Source of the DNA: Paraburkholderia edwinii
GTDB taxonomy: Bacteria; Pseudomonadota; Gammaproteobacteria; Burkholderiales; Burkholderiaceae
DNA length: 64,000 nucleotides
Assembly (NCBI RefSeq): GCF_019428685.1
Contig: NZ_CP080096.1
Location: forward strand, 124,001-188,000
Direction: 5' to 3'
Positions 48,562 through 56,555 of this stretch are shown here, piece by piece (position 1 is the stretch's first letter; every line of letters begins with the position of its first letter). The notes under the pieces were generated by a model. It ran no database searches. It was given only the letters and a program-made list of their open reading frames with translations, and was not told the origin of the DNA. Both the position numbers and the translations under genes were made by a program.

Positions 48562-48885
48562 TTACCAGCGCTTCGTCTTGATGTTGTGCACGTGAGCGTG
48601 CTCGCCCGCCTTGATCGGCGCGACGACCTTGCCGATATCGACGCCGTACTTGAACACCGTGTCGCCGACGGCCATGTCCTTCAGCGCGACTTTGTGGCCG
48701 ATCGGAATGTCCTGCTTCGCGGACACCGTAACGATTTCGTCATCGTCCATGATCCACGCATTCAGTTGCGTGCCTGCCTTGATGCCTTCCACCACCGCAA
48801 CGCCAACGGTGTCCTTCGATTCATGCAGCACGATGTGAATCGTTCTTTGCGATGCCTTTGCCGCACCTGCTTCGGTGTTGCTCAT
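48562..48885 (-). CDS. suyA: UxaA/SAF-domain small subunit, probable sulfolactate sulfo-lyase alpha
   Basis: 107 residues, the SAF-type small subunit that is fused in altronate dehydratases but separate in SuyAB. Seen: TIHIVLHESKDTVGVAVVEGIKAG, VTVSAKQDIPIGHKVALKDM and the end GEHAHVHNIKTKRW with the histidines expected to ligate metal or substrate. First gene of the leftward operon, 78 bases ahead of the large subunit, and divergent from the UTRA-type regulator with a dyad between them. Confidence 0.75.
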   Translation of the reverse strand: MSNTEAGAAKASQRTIHIVLHESKDTVGVAVVEGIKAGTQLNAWIMDDDEIVTVSAKQDIPIGHKVALKDMAVGDTVFKYGVDIGKVVAPIKAGEHAHVHNIKTKRW

Positions 48886-48970
48886 TGGTATGTCTCCACG
48901 GGTGGTTGGTTGGTCGGCTCATTGTGTCGCCGTGGAAATTATCTTAGGCGGCGACATTGCCTATGTCAAC

Positions 48971-48985
48971 CATATCATCTATATG
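48971..48985. promoter_or_regulatory. Operator-like dyad between suyA-like gene and GntR regulator
   Basis: CATA-N7-TATG is a perfect dyad in the 196-base divergent gap. Read on the minus strand it is CATATAGATGATATG, which matches 12 of 15 positions with a second site at 49912-49926 upstream of the ABC-transporter operon. It is 85 bases before the suyA-like start and 96 before the regulator start. Confidence 0.65.
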
Positions 48986-49081
48986 TGTTCAATGAGCCAG
49001 ATGAAGTAGAATTTCTGTCAAAGCCTGACGAAGAGATTGCATGCCGGCATGCTGCGAGAAAAGGGACAAGGGGCACCAGCC

Positions 49082-49846
49082 ATGAACACGCCGACCATCA
49101 TCAGCACGACTCCCGCCATCGGCGGCACGCGCTACAAGGAAGTGAAAAATGCGATGCTCGCGGCGCTATCGGCGCACGAATGGAAGGGCGGCGAGACAAT
49201 CCCTTCCGAAAAGCGCCTCGCCGAGCGCTTCGGCGTGTCAATCGGCACGTTGCGCAAGGCGATCGACGAACTGGTCGCGGACAATATCCTCGTGCGCCAT
49301 CAGGGGCTCGGCACCTTCGTGGCGCAACACCAGCGCGACCGTCATTTCTTCCGCTTTTTCCGCGTCGTGCGCGCAGACGGCGACAAGACCTATCCGACCG
49401 TGAGCCTCGTATCGTTCAGGAAGGCGAAAGCAACGCGCGACGTCGCCGCGCTGCTCAATATCGAAACTGGCGCGCGCGTTTTCACGTTCCTGAACCAGCT
49501 CGCGCTGCACGGCCAAAAAGTGATGACCGAGAACATCACAGTGCCGGAGTCGCGTTTTCCGGGACTCAGCGAAGCGACGCTGCGCGAGCGGGAAAGCACG
49601 CTCTACAACCTCTACCAGGACGTGTTTCACATCAACGTCGTGGGCACCGACGAACGCGTGCGCATCGCGCTGGCCGACGAGGTGGAAAGCGGCTTGCTCG
49701 GCGTCGAAGCGGGCGCGCCGATTCTCGAGATCCGGCGCGTCGCGTACTCGTATCATCACGTGCCCGTCGAGGTGCGCATCTCGCACGTGAATACCGAGCA
49801 CTACGAATATGTGGGTGCGTCAGCGTCGCACGACGAAGCGTCGTGA
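49082..49846 (+). CDS. GntR-family (HutC/UTRA subfamily) regulator
   Basis: 254 residues from ATG 49082 (AAGGGG eight bases upstream). Winged HTH about 20-80 with KGGETIPSEKRLAERFGVSIGTLRKAIDELVADNILVRHQGLGTFV, then a UTRA effector domain ending VPVEVRISHVNTEHYEYV. UTRA proteins bind small sugar-phosphates, acids or amines and repress. It is divergent from the sulfo-lyase operon and upstream of the ABC operon, with similar 15-bp sites in front of both. Most likely the local repressor. Confidence 0.92.
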   Translation: MNTPTIISTTPAIGGTRYKEVKNAMLAALSAHEWKGGETIPSEKRLAERFGVSIGTLRKAIDELVADNILVRHQGLGTFVAQHQRDRHFFRFFRVVRADGDKTYPTVSLVSFRKAKATRDVAALLNIETGARVFTFLNQLALHGQKVMTENITVPESRFPGLSEATLRERESTLYNLYQDVFHINVVGTDERVRIALADEVESGLLGVEAGAPILEIRRVAYSYHHVPVEVRISHVNTEHYEYVGASASHDEAS

Positions 49847-49911
49847 CCCCGTATTCGTCTTCGTATTCTGGTAATTTGCAATCGGCGAAACGATCACCTA
49901 CACTCGCTACT

Positions 49912-49926
49912 CATACAGATGATGTA
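49912..49926. promoter_or_regulatory. Second copy of the GntR-type operator
   Basis: CATACAGATGATGTA contains the dyad TACA-N5-TGTA and matches the site at 48971-48985 (minus strand) at 12 of 15 positions. It precedes the ABC-transporter operon, placing that operon under the same regulator by inference. Confidence 0.6.
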
Positions 49927-49986
49927 AATCATAAAGCTGGGGTCCGCACTCGCGTACTCACCGCCAACTATCAGGAGACCCTCACA

Positions 49987-50073
49987 ATGCATATCTCCCT
50001 GCTTTTACGAAGCTCCGAAGCGGTCCATCCCTTCCGTCGTCCGACTTCCCGTCGCGCCGCAACGAATCCTTAA
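49987..50073 (+). CDS. Possible 28-residue leader peptide
   Basis: ATG 49987 is eight bases after CAGGAG and opens a 28-codon frame, MHISLLLRSSEAVHPFRRPT..., ending TAA at 50073, 87 bases before the binding-protein gene. The peptide is short, basic and Arg/Ser/Ala-rich. It may be a regulatory upstream ORF. Its reality rests only on the ribosome site and position. Confidence 0.35.
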   Translation: MHISLLLRSSEAVHPFRRPTSRRAATNP

Positions 50074-50160
50074 TATTGGCGACTCATACTGCGCCGCTCC
50101 GTCCCCGGAAACTTTTCTAACGATTCGCCGTGCCGTTCCTCTCGCAAGGAGTGTCGAGCA

Positions 50161-51171
50161 ATGAGCTTTCGCAAAGTCGCCGTCGTACTTTCCGCGCTGG
50201 CCGCGCTGTTTGTCTGCACTGTCGCCCGCGCCGACATGACAGAGATCAAGATTGCGCGCCAGTACGGCGTCAGTTATTTGCCGCTGATGCTGATGCAAGA
50301 CCAGAAACTGCTGGAAAAACATGCCGCGCAACTCGGCATTCCCAATCTGAAGGTATCGTGGGTCGAATTCGCGGGCGGCAACGTGATGAACGACGCGCTG
50401 CTGTCCGATTCGCTGCAGATCGCCTCGGGCGGCGTCGCGCCGCTCGTGCTGCTGTGGTCGCGCACACACGGCACGCCGCTCGAAGTGAAGGCGCTCGCCG
50501 CAATCAATTCGATGCCGCTGCTGCTGAACACGACAAACTCCGCGGTGAAAACCGTGAAGGACTTCTCCGGTAAGGACAAGATCGCGCTGCCGGCCGCCAA
50601 GGTATCGATTCAGGCGATCACGCTGCAAATGGCGGCGGAAAAGGCCTTCGGTGCCGGCAACCAGGGGCAGCTCGACAAATACACGGTGTCGCTGTCGCAC
50701 CCGGATGCGCAGCAGGCGTTGCTCTCGGGCAGCAGCGAAGTGACCGCGCATTTCGGCTCTCCGCCGTTTCAGGAGCAGGAACTCACGCACCAGAACGTGC
50801 ATACGGTGCTGAATTCGTACGATGTGCTCGGCGGCAAGTCGACCTTCAATCTCGTCTGGTGCACATCGAAGTTTTATCAGCAGAACCCGAAGCTCGTGCA
50901 GGCATTCATGGCCGCGCTCGATGAAGCGGAAGCGTCGATCAACAAGGACAAGCACGCCGCCGCGCTCGCTTATCTACGCATCAGCAAGGACAAGAGCAGC
51001 GTCGACGACATCGAGAAGATGATTTCGGCGCCTGACGTGCAGTTCACGACGGTCCCGCAAAACACGGTCAAATACGCGGACTTCATGGCGCGCACCGGCC
51101 TCATCAAGACGAAGCCGGCAACGTGGAAAGACCTGTTCTTTCCGACCGCGCAATCGCAGCAAGGGAGCTGA
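50161..51171 (+). CDS. ABC transporter substrate-binding protein, NMT1/SsuA-TauA type
   Basis: 336 residues with signal peptide (VAVVLSALAALFVCTVARA, cleavage about residue 24). Mature protein begins EIKIARQYGVSYLPLMLMQD, the standard opening of NitT/TauT-family binding proteins, and contains SDSLQIASGGVAPLVLLWSR and STFNLVWCTSKF with the lobe-closing pattern. These carry nitrate, taurine, aliphatic sulfonates or other small anions and pyrimidine precursors. Ligand unknown; a sulfonate is favoured by the surrounding sulfite genes. Confidence 0.85.
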   Translation: MSFRKVAVVLSALAALFVCTVARADMTEIKIARQYGVSYLPLMLMQDQKLLEKHAAQLGIPNLKVSWVEFAGGNVMNDALLSDSLQIASGGVAPLVLLWSRTHGTPLEVKALAAINSMPLLLNTTNSAVKTVKDFSGKDKIALPAAKVSIQAITLQMAAEKAFGAGNQGQLDKYTVSLSHPDAQQALLSGSSEVTAHFGSPPFQEQELTHQNVHTVLNSYDVLGGKSTFNLVWCTSKFYQQNPKLVQAFMAALDEAEASINKDKHAAALAYLRISKDKSSVDDIEKMISAPDVQFTTVPQNTVKYADFMARTGLIKTKPATWKDLFFPTAQSQQGS

Positions 51172-51173
51172 CC

Positions 51174-51989
51174 ATGTATTCGATGCGTAATTCCAGCGGT
51201 GCGTCTTCGTCGGGACACGCGCCGGGCGACGCGCCGCTGCTCGACGTAAAGGGCGTCACGCTGCAATACAAGACACGCAAGCACCTCGTGATGGCGACCT
51301 ATCGCGTCGACTTCCAGGTGTTCCAGGGCGACCGTTTCGTGCTGCTCGGCCCGTCGGGTTGCGGCAAGTCGACCTTGCTGAAGAGCGTCGGCGGCTATCT
51401 GCCGCCCACCGAAGGCTCGATCACGCTGAAGGGCAAGACCATCACGAAGCCCGGCCCCGACCGCATGATGGTGTTTCAGGAATTCGACCAGCTGCTGCCG
51501 TGGAAAACCGTCAAGCAGAACGTGATGTTTCCGCTGCTGTCGTCGCGGCGCCTCAATGCGCGCGAAGCGGAACAGCGCGCGATGCACTATATCGACAAGG
51601 TCAACCTGACGAAATTCGCCGATAGTTACCCGCATACGCTGTCGGGCGGCATGAAGCAGCGCGTCGCGATTGCGCGCGGCATGGCGATGGAACCCGACAT
51701 TCTGCTGATGGACGAACCGTTCGCGGCACTCGATGCGCTAACGCGCCGCAAGATGCAGGACGAGCTGCTCGCGCTATGGCAGGAAACGCGCTTCACGGTG
51801 CTGTTCGTCACGCACTCGATTCCGGAAGCGATCAAGGTCGGCAGCCGCATTCTGCTGCTGTCGCCGCATCCGGGCCAGGTGAAGGCCGAGCTCAACACGG
51901 CCGTATCGGGCGAAGCCGCAGTCGCGCTTGAAAAGCGCATCCAGCACATGCTGTTCGAAGACGAGATCGAAGAGGCCGAGAATGTCTAA
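51174..51989 (+). CDS. ABC transporter ATP-binding protein (SsuB/TauB type)
   Basis: 271 residues from ATG 51174, two bases after the binding-protein stop. Walker A LGPSGCGKSTLLK, Q-loop MVFQEFDQLLPWKTV, signature LSGGMKQRVAIARG, Walker B ILLMDEPFAALDALTRR and H-loop VLFVTHSIPEA are intact. 'QLLPW' after the Q-loop is typical of nitrate/sulfonate/taurine ATPases. Translationally linked to the permease by an eight-base overlap. Confidence 0.93.
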   Translation: MYSMRNSSGASSSGHAPGDAPLLDVKGVTLQYKTRKHLVMATYRVDFQVFQGDRFVLLGPSGCGKSTLLKSVGGYLPPTEGSITLKGKTITKPGPDRMMVFQEFDQLLPWKTVKQNVMFPLLSSRRLNAREAEQRAMHYIDKVNLTKFADSYPHTLSGGMKQRVAIARGMAMEPDILLMDEPFAALDALTRRKMQDELLALWQETRFTVLFVTHSIPEAIKVGSRILLLSPHPGQVKAELNTAVSGEAAVALEKRIQHMLFEDEIEEAENV

Positions 51990-52923
51990 CGGTACTATCC
52001 GGGGCGCCGCATCCGCCACTGCTTTTCCCCCTGAAACGGCGCGCGACACCGCGGCCGGCCTCGCATCCGCGCCGCGTGAAGAGATCGTGCGCGAGACCAG
52101 CGACACGCATCAGTTCAGCGTCGTCGAAAAGCCGCTGTCGACGTTCGAGCGGCTCTACAACCAAGGATGGATTCGCAAGTTCGTGATTCTCGCGTTTCTC
52201 GCGATCGTCTGGGAAGTGTATGGGCGCATCCTCAATAACGCGCTACTGTTCCCGACTTTTAGCGCGACGGTCGAAGCATTCGTTACGAGCATCGCGAGCG
52301 GCGAGCTGCCCGGCAAGGCGTGGGCGTCGATTCATGTGCTGCTGATGGGCTACGCGGCCGGCATCGTGCTCGCCGCGGTGTTGACCGCGGCGGCGATCAC
52401 ATCGCGCATCGGCACGGATTTTCTCGAAACCATGACGTCGATGCTGAACCCATTGCCCGCGATCGCGCTGTTGCCGCTTGCGCTGATCTGGTTCGGTCTC
52501 GGCAACGGCAGCCTGATTTTCGTGCTCGTGCATTCGGTGACGTGGTCTGTCGCATTGAATACGCATTCGGGCTTTCTGTCGGTCAGCAATACGCTGAAGA
52601 TGGTCGGGCGCAACTACGGCCTGCGGGGCGGCCGCTATGTGACGAAGATTCTCGTGCCCGCCGCGTTCCCGAGCATTCTCACGGGCCTGAAGATCGGCTG
52701 GGCGTTTGCATGGCGCACGCTGATCGCCGCGGAACTCGTGTTCGGCGTCAGCTCCGGTTCGGGCGGCCTCGGCTGGTTTATCTACGAGAACAAGAACCTG
52801 CTCGATATCGCGAATGTGTTCGCCGGACTGTTCACGGTCATTCTGATCGGCCTCGCCGTCGAAAACCTGATCTTCCGCACGCTCGAACGGCATACGGTGC
52901 AGCGTTGGGGCATGCAGTCGTGA
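51982..52923 (+). CDS. ABC transporter permease (SsuC/TauC type)
   Basis: 313 residues from ATG 51982. A long cytoplasmic N-terminus (about 65 residues) precedes six helices; the EAA-like loop reads YGLRGGRYVTKILVPAAFPSILTGLKIGWAFAWR, placing it with NitT/TauT permeases, and LLPLALIWFGLG is another family mark. Forms the channel for the preceding ATPase and binding protein. A 94-base gap separates it from the TauE/SafE gene. Confidence 0.92.
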   Translation: MSNGTIRGAASATAFPPETARDTAAGLASAPREEIVRETSDTHQFSVVEKPLSTFERLYNQGWIRKFVILAFLAIVWEVYGRILNNALLFPTFSATVEAFVTSIASGELPGKAWASIHVLLMGYAAGIVLAAVLTAAAITSRIGTDFLETMTSMLNPLPAIALLPLALIWFGLGNGSLIFVLVHSVTWSVALNTHSGFLSVSNTLKMVGRNYGLRGGRYVTKILVPAAFPSILTGLKIGWAFAWRTLIAAELVFGVSSGSGGLGWFIYENKNLLDIANVFAGLFTVILIGLAVENLIFRTLERHTVQRWGMQS

Positions 52924-53017
52924 GCAGCAGCGTGAGCGGCATTTCGATACCGAAAACGCGTGGGAGCTTTGCCGCGCGCGACGTATTCGCGCCGCGCACC
53001 GTCGAGGAGCGAAAACG

Positions 53018-53767
53018 TTGAGCACGCAGCTCGCGTTGCTCGTCATCGGCGGCAGCGCGGTTGCGGGCTTCGTATCGGGTCTCGCCGGCTTTGCGTTCGG
53101 CCTCGTGGCGATGGTGTTCTGGGCGTGGACGCTGCCGCCGCAAGCAATCGGTCCGATGCTCGTGGTGGGCTCGCTGGCCGGCCAGGTGCTGACCGTCGGC
53201 ACCGTGCGCGGCCAGATTCGCCCCAAAGTAATCGGGCCGTTTATCGCAGGCGGATTGATCGGCGTGCCGATCGGCGCCGCGCTGCTGCCGATCATCAATC
53301 CGACCGGGTTCCGTATCGGCGTCGGGCTGCTGCTGATCGTCTATTGCGGTGTGATGCTCGCGGCGAAGAATCTGCCGAGGGTGACGGCGGGCGGCGCATG
53401 GGCCGATGGCGGCATCGGCGTGATCGGCGGCATACTCGGTGGCATCGCGGGTCTCGTGGGCCCGGCGCCGACCGTCTGGTGCATGCTGCGCGGCCATCAC
53501 AAGGATTTGCAGCGCGCGATCTGCCAAAGTTTTTTTATCGCCATGCAGTCGCTGACGCTCGTCATGTATGCGCTGACCGGCCTCATCGACCGGCAAACGC
53601 TCACGCTGTTCGCGTGGATGGTGCCGTCCACGTTAATTTTCGCGTGGCTCGGTTCGCGTCTGTACGTGCGTATCTCCGATACGGCATTCAAACGCGTGCT
53701 GCTCGCGCTGCTGTTTGCATCGGGTACGGTGCTGCTCGGCACATCGCTCGTCCACGCCTTGCGCTAG
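53018..53767 (+). CDS. TauE/SafE-family permease (possible sulfite/sulfonate exporter)
   Basis: 249 residues, about eight helices in two repeats: ALLVIGGSAVAGFVSGLAGFAFGLVAMVFW, then GGLIGVPIGAALLPIINPTGFRI and IGVIGGILGGIAGLVGPAPTVWC. The start is TTG at 53018, eight bases after GAGGAG. Some members export sulfite or sulfoacetate in taurine and sulfonate catabolism; many others have unknown anion substrates. Next to a sulfonate-type ABC transporter it may expel excess sulfite. Confidence 0.85.
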   Translation: MSTQLALLVIGGSAVAGFVSGLAGFAFGLVAMVFWAWTLPPQAIGPMLVVGSLAGQVLTVGTVRGQIRPKVIGPFIAGGLIGVPIGAALLPIINPTGFRIGVGLLLIVYCGVMLAAKNLPRVTAGGAWADGGIGVIGGILGGIAGLVGPAPTVWCMLRGHHKDLQRAICQSFFIAMQSLTLVMYALTGLIDRQTLTLFAWMVPSTLIFAWLGSRLYVRISDTAFKRVLLALLFASGTVLLGTSLVHALR

Positions 53768-53819
53768 CCGCTCGCGTCAGCCCAGGCCGCATCGGCGGTC
53801 AGTCCGCGGAGAACCCGCC

Positions 53820-54803
53820 ATGAGTGCGATTCGCTATTTCGTCACGTTTCTCTCGGTTGCGCGGCACGGCTCATTCGCCGCCGCCGCCGACGAGGTGTGT
53901 CTTACGCAAGCCGCCGTGAGCCAACAGATGCGTTCGCTCGAACGCGATCTGGACATGGTGCTGTTCGAACGCACGCCGCGCTCCGTTTCGCTCAGCGAGC
54001 AGGGCCGTACGATCTTGCCGCTTGCCGAAACGCTCGTCGCGAACTATCGCAAGATTCTCGCGGCCGGCGAGCGCGACGAAGTGGCCGGCGTCGTGCGTGT
54101 CGGTGCGCTGGTTTCGTCGCTAATGGGCGCGTTCGCCGATGCGATGCTGAACCTGAAGCGCCGCTATCCGCGGCTCGAGCTCAAGCTTTTTACAGGGCTG
54201 TCGAGCGATTTCGCGACACGCGTCGAAAGCGGCGAACTCGATGCCGCCATCGTTACGCGATCGCCGGCCGGATTCCCGCCGACGCTTAAATGGACCGCGC
54301 TCTACAGCGAGCCGATGGTGCTCATTACCTCAACTGAAGATCCACGCACCGACGTCGACGCGCTATTGCAGGAGCCGTATATCCGGTTCGACCGGCAGAC
54401 GTGGACCGGCATTCTGATCGAAGAGGCCTTGCAGGGGCTCGGCGCTTCGGTGCATGACATCATGGAATTGAATTCGCTCGAAGCGATCTGCGAGATGGTG
54501 AAGCGCGGCTTCGGCGTCTCGATCGTGCCGCGTCTGGCGAATGCAAACTGGAATACGGAGTCGGGCCTGCGCGTCATCGCGCTGCCCGAGCGTATCGCGC
54601 CGCGCCGGGTCGGTTTGCTGGAACGCCGCGAGCACGACCGCGAAGCGTTCACAGACGCGGTCAAGCGTCATTTCACCGGCGGCACCGATGAGCCGGCCGC
54701 GACCGGTTCGCGCGGCGCGGGTGCCGCGTCCGTCGGCGTGACCGGTGTCGACGTGGTGCTGGGTGCTCCGTTAGGCGCATCAGCGTCGTCGAGAAGCGAC
54801 TGA
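53820..54803 (+). CDS. LysR-family regulator with extended C-terminus
   Basis: 327 residues from ATG 53820. N-terminal HTH (AIRYFVTFLSVARHGSFAAAADEVCLTQAAVSQQMRSLE) and a normal effector domain to about residue 290 (VGLLERREHDREAFTDAVKRHF). The last 35 residues (Gly/Ala/Val-rich) are an unusual tail that overlaps the convergent sdhA-like gene by 136 bases. It may regulate the ABC operon, TauE gene or the sdh-fum operon. Confidence 0.9.
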   Translation: MSAIRYFVTFLSVARHGSFAAAADEVCLTQAAVSQQMRSLERDLDMVLFERTPRSVSLSEQGRTILPLAETLVANYRKILAAGERDEVAGVVRVGALVSSLMGAFADAMLNLKRRYPRLELKLFTGLSSDFATRVESGELDAAIVTRSPAGFPPTLKWTALYSEPMVLITSTEDPRTDVDALLQEPYIRFDRQTWTGILIEEALQGLGASVHDIMELNSLEAICEMVKRGFGVSIVPRLANANWNTESGLRVIALPERIAPRRVGLLERREHDREAFTDAVKRHFTGGTDEPAATGSRGAGAASVGVTGVDVVLGAPLGASASSRSD

Positions 54804-56500
54804 CCTGGCCGCACGCGCGTGAACTGCACGCGGCGGCGCGTCGTTTCGAGCGCGCCGTCGTCGAGCATGCGCAGGCACATATATTCGGATGTCTCAAGAT
54901 CGCCCGCATCGGGGAAATCTTCGCGGAAATGCGCGCCGCGCGAGTTTTCGCGCAGCAACGCCGATTCGGTGATCGCGCGGCTCACAAGCGTGAGATTCTG
55001 CAGATTCAACCAGTCGTGCCACGACAGATTGAACCGCAAGTCACGGCTGTCGACGCCCGTGCGATCGAGACGCGCCTCGATATCGAGCAAGGCATTGCGT
55101 GCGCGCTCGAGACCCTGCGCATCGCGCAGAATGCCGACGTCGTTCCACATCAGGTCGTAGAGCGTTTCGCGGATTGCTTCGAGGTCGCCATCGGGCTTGC
55201 GCGTGAGCGGCGCGCTGCATCGTTCGACCGCACGCTCGATCTGTTCGCGGTCCGCTGCCTCGTGGTGCCCGAACCGCGGCACCCATTGCGCGAGCGTTTC
55301 ACCGGCAATGCCGCCGAACACGGTCGAATTCGCGACGCCGTTGCCGCCGAGGCGATTCGCACCATGCACGCCGCCCGCATCTTCACCAGCGACAAAAAGG
55401 CCCGACAGCGTCGTCGAGCAATCGGCCGCGAACTCCACACCGCCCATCATGTAGTGCGCGGTCGGCACGACTTCGACCTGACCGCCCGCGAGATCGAAGC
55501 CGCAATCGGCGCAGCGCTCGACCATGCCCTTGAAGCGCTGCCGCACTGAGTCCGGCCCGAGATGGTCCATGCGCAGGTAAACGCCGCCGTTCGGCGTCGC
55601 GTTGCCCGCGCGCAGTTCGCGAAAAATGCTGCGCGACACGATATCGCGCGTCGCGCGTTCACCGCGCGGATCGTAGCGATGCATGAAGCGCTCGCCGTCG
55701 CCGGTCAGCAGATAACCGCCCGCGCCGCGCAAACCTTCTTCGAGCACGGTGCCGGTCATGCGTGTATGCGTGCCGGCGAGCAGCCCCGTCGGGTGGAACT
55801 GCACCATTTCCATATCGCGCAGCGTGAGCCCCGCGCGCATGGCCATCGCCATGCCGTCGCAGCTCTTGTCGCCGCTCGGTGTGTGGTACTTGTACATGGT
55901 CGGACCGCCGCCCGTTGCTAGCAGCACCGCCTTCGCGCGCACGAATACGAATTCGCCGCTGCGCATGTCGATCATCAGCACGCCGGCGAGCGCGCCGCCT
56001 GACTGCGTTTCGATAAATTCCACCGCGCGATGTTCCTCGAGCCGCGCGATACCGCGCGCCCACACCTGTTCCGCAAGCCGGTTGATAATCTCGATGCCGG
56101 TCTGGTCGCCCTTGTGCACCGTGCGATCAAAGGTCTGTCCCGCGAATGCCTTCTGCTTCAGCGTGCCGTCCGGATTGCGGTCGAAAAAGCAGCCGAGTTC
56201 GTTTTCGAGCTCGTTAATCCGTTCGACCGCGCGCGTGACGAGCGTCCAGGCGAGGTCCTGGTTCGACAGCCATTTGCCGCCCTCGATCGTGTCCATGAAA
56301 TGACGCTCGATCGAATCGCCTTGCGCAAGCGCCACGTTATAGCCGCCCTGCACCATGCGCGTACAGCCGCATTTGCCGAGCAGGCCCTTTACCGCGATCG
56401 TGATGCGCAACTGCGGCGCCGCGGCGTGCGCGTGCAGCGCGGCGAACAGGCCCGCGCCGCCGCTGCCGAGAATCAGGATGTCGGTGTCGTACTGCTTCAT
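54668..56500 (-). CDS. sdhA: Succinate dehydrogenase/fumarate reductase-type flavoprotein
   Basis: 610 residues from ATG 56500. FAD motif DILILGSGGAGLFAALHAHA; active-site marks HPTG (FHPTGLLAGTHTRMTG), RGAGGYLLTGDGERFMHRYDP, PTAHYMMGGVEF and GANRLGGNGVANS are intact. At the position of the histidine that binds FAD covalently in SdhA/FrdA (before the QGG) the sequence is KCGCTRMVQGG, so that histidine is replaced by cysteine and FAD is probably not covalently held. The last about 45 residues are a low-complexity tail overlapping the convergent LysR gene. Separated from its FeS and anchor partners by the fumarase genes. Confidence 0.85.
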   Translation of the reverse strand: MKQYDTDILILGSGGAGLFAALHAHAAAPQLRITIAVKGLLGKCGCTRMVQGGYNVALAQGDSIERHFMDTIEGGKWLSNQDLAWTLVTRAVERINELENELGCFFDRNPDGTLKQKAFAGQTFDRTVHKGDQTGIEIINRLAEQVWARGIARLEEHRAVEFIETQSGGALAGVLMIDMRSGEFVFVRAKAVLLATGGGPTMYKYHTPSGDKSCDGMAMAMRAGLTLRDMEMVQFHPTGLLAGTHTRMTGTVLEEGLRGAGGYLLTGDGERFMHRYDPRGERATRDIVSRSIFRELRAGNATPNGGVYLRMDHLGPDSVRQRFKGMVERCADCGFDLAGGQVEVVPTAHYMMGGVEFAADCSTTLSGLFVAGEDAGGVHGANRLGGNGVANSTVFGGIAGETLAQWVPRFGHHEAADREQIERAVERCSAPLTRKPDGDLEAIRETLYDLMWNDVGILRDAQGLERARNALLDIEARLDRTGVDSRDLRFNLSWHDWLNLQNLTLVSRAITESALLRENSRGAHFREDFPDAGDLETSEYMCLRMLDDGALETTRRRVQFTRVRPGQSLLDDADAPNGAPSTTSTPVTPTDAAPAPREPVAAGSSVPPVK

Positions 56501-56555
56501 CTGCGAGGGCTCCGGAATCGATCGGCTTGCATGGCTATCGCTAACACGATATTGG

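Larger units (their letters stand above)
49847..50160. other. Promoter and leader region of the ABC-transporter operon
   Basis: About 310 bases between the GntR gene and the binding-protein gene. It contains the second copy of the GntR-type site (49912-49926) and a short frame of 28 codons with a good ribosome site (49987-50073). The proper binding-protein start at 50161 has its own site (GCAAGGAGTGTC). Confidence 0.6.

Noticed and set aside
47308..48885. Altronate or galactarate dehydratase as the first assignment for the UxaA-family pair
   Set aside because: Subunits are split and the active-site motif is CGESDTTSG rather than CGGSD; no uronate genes are nearby. Kept only as an alternative.
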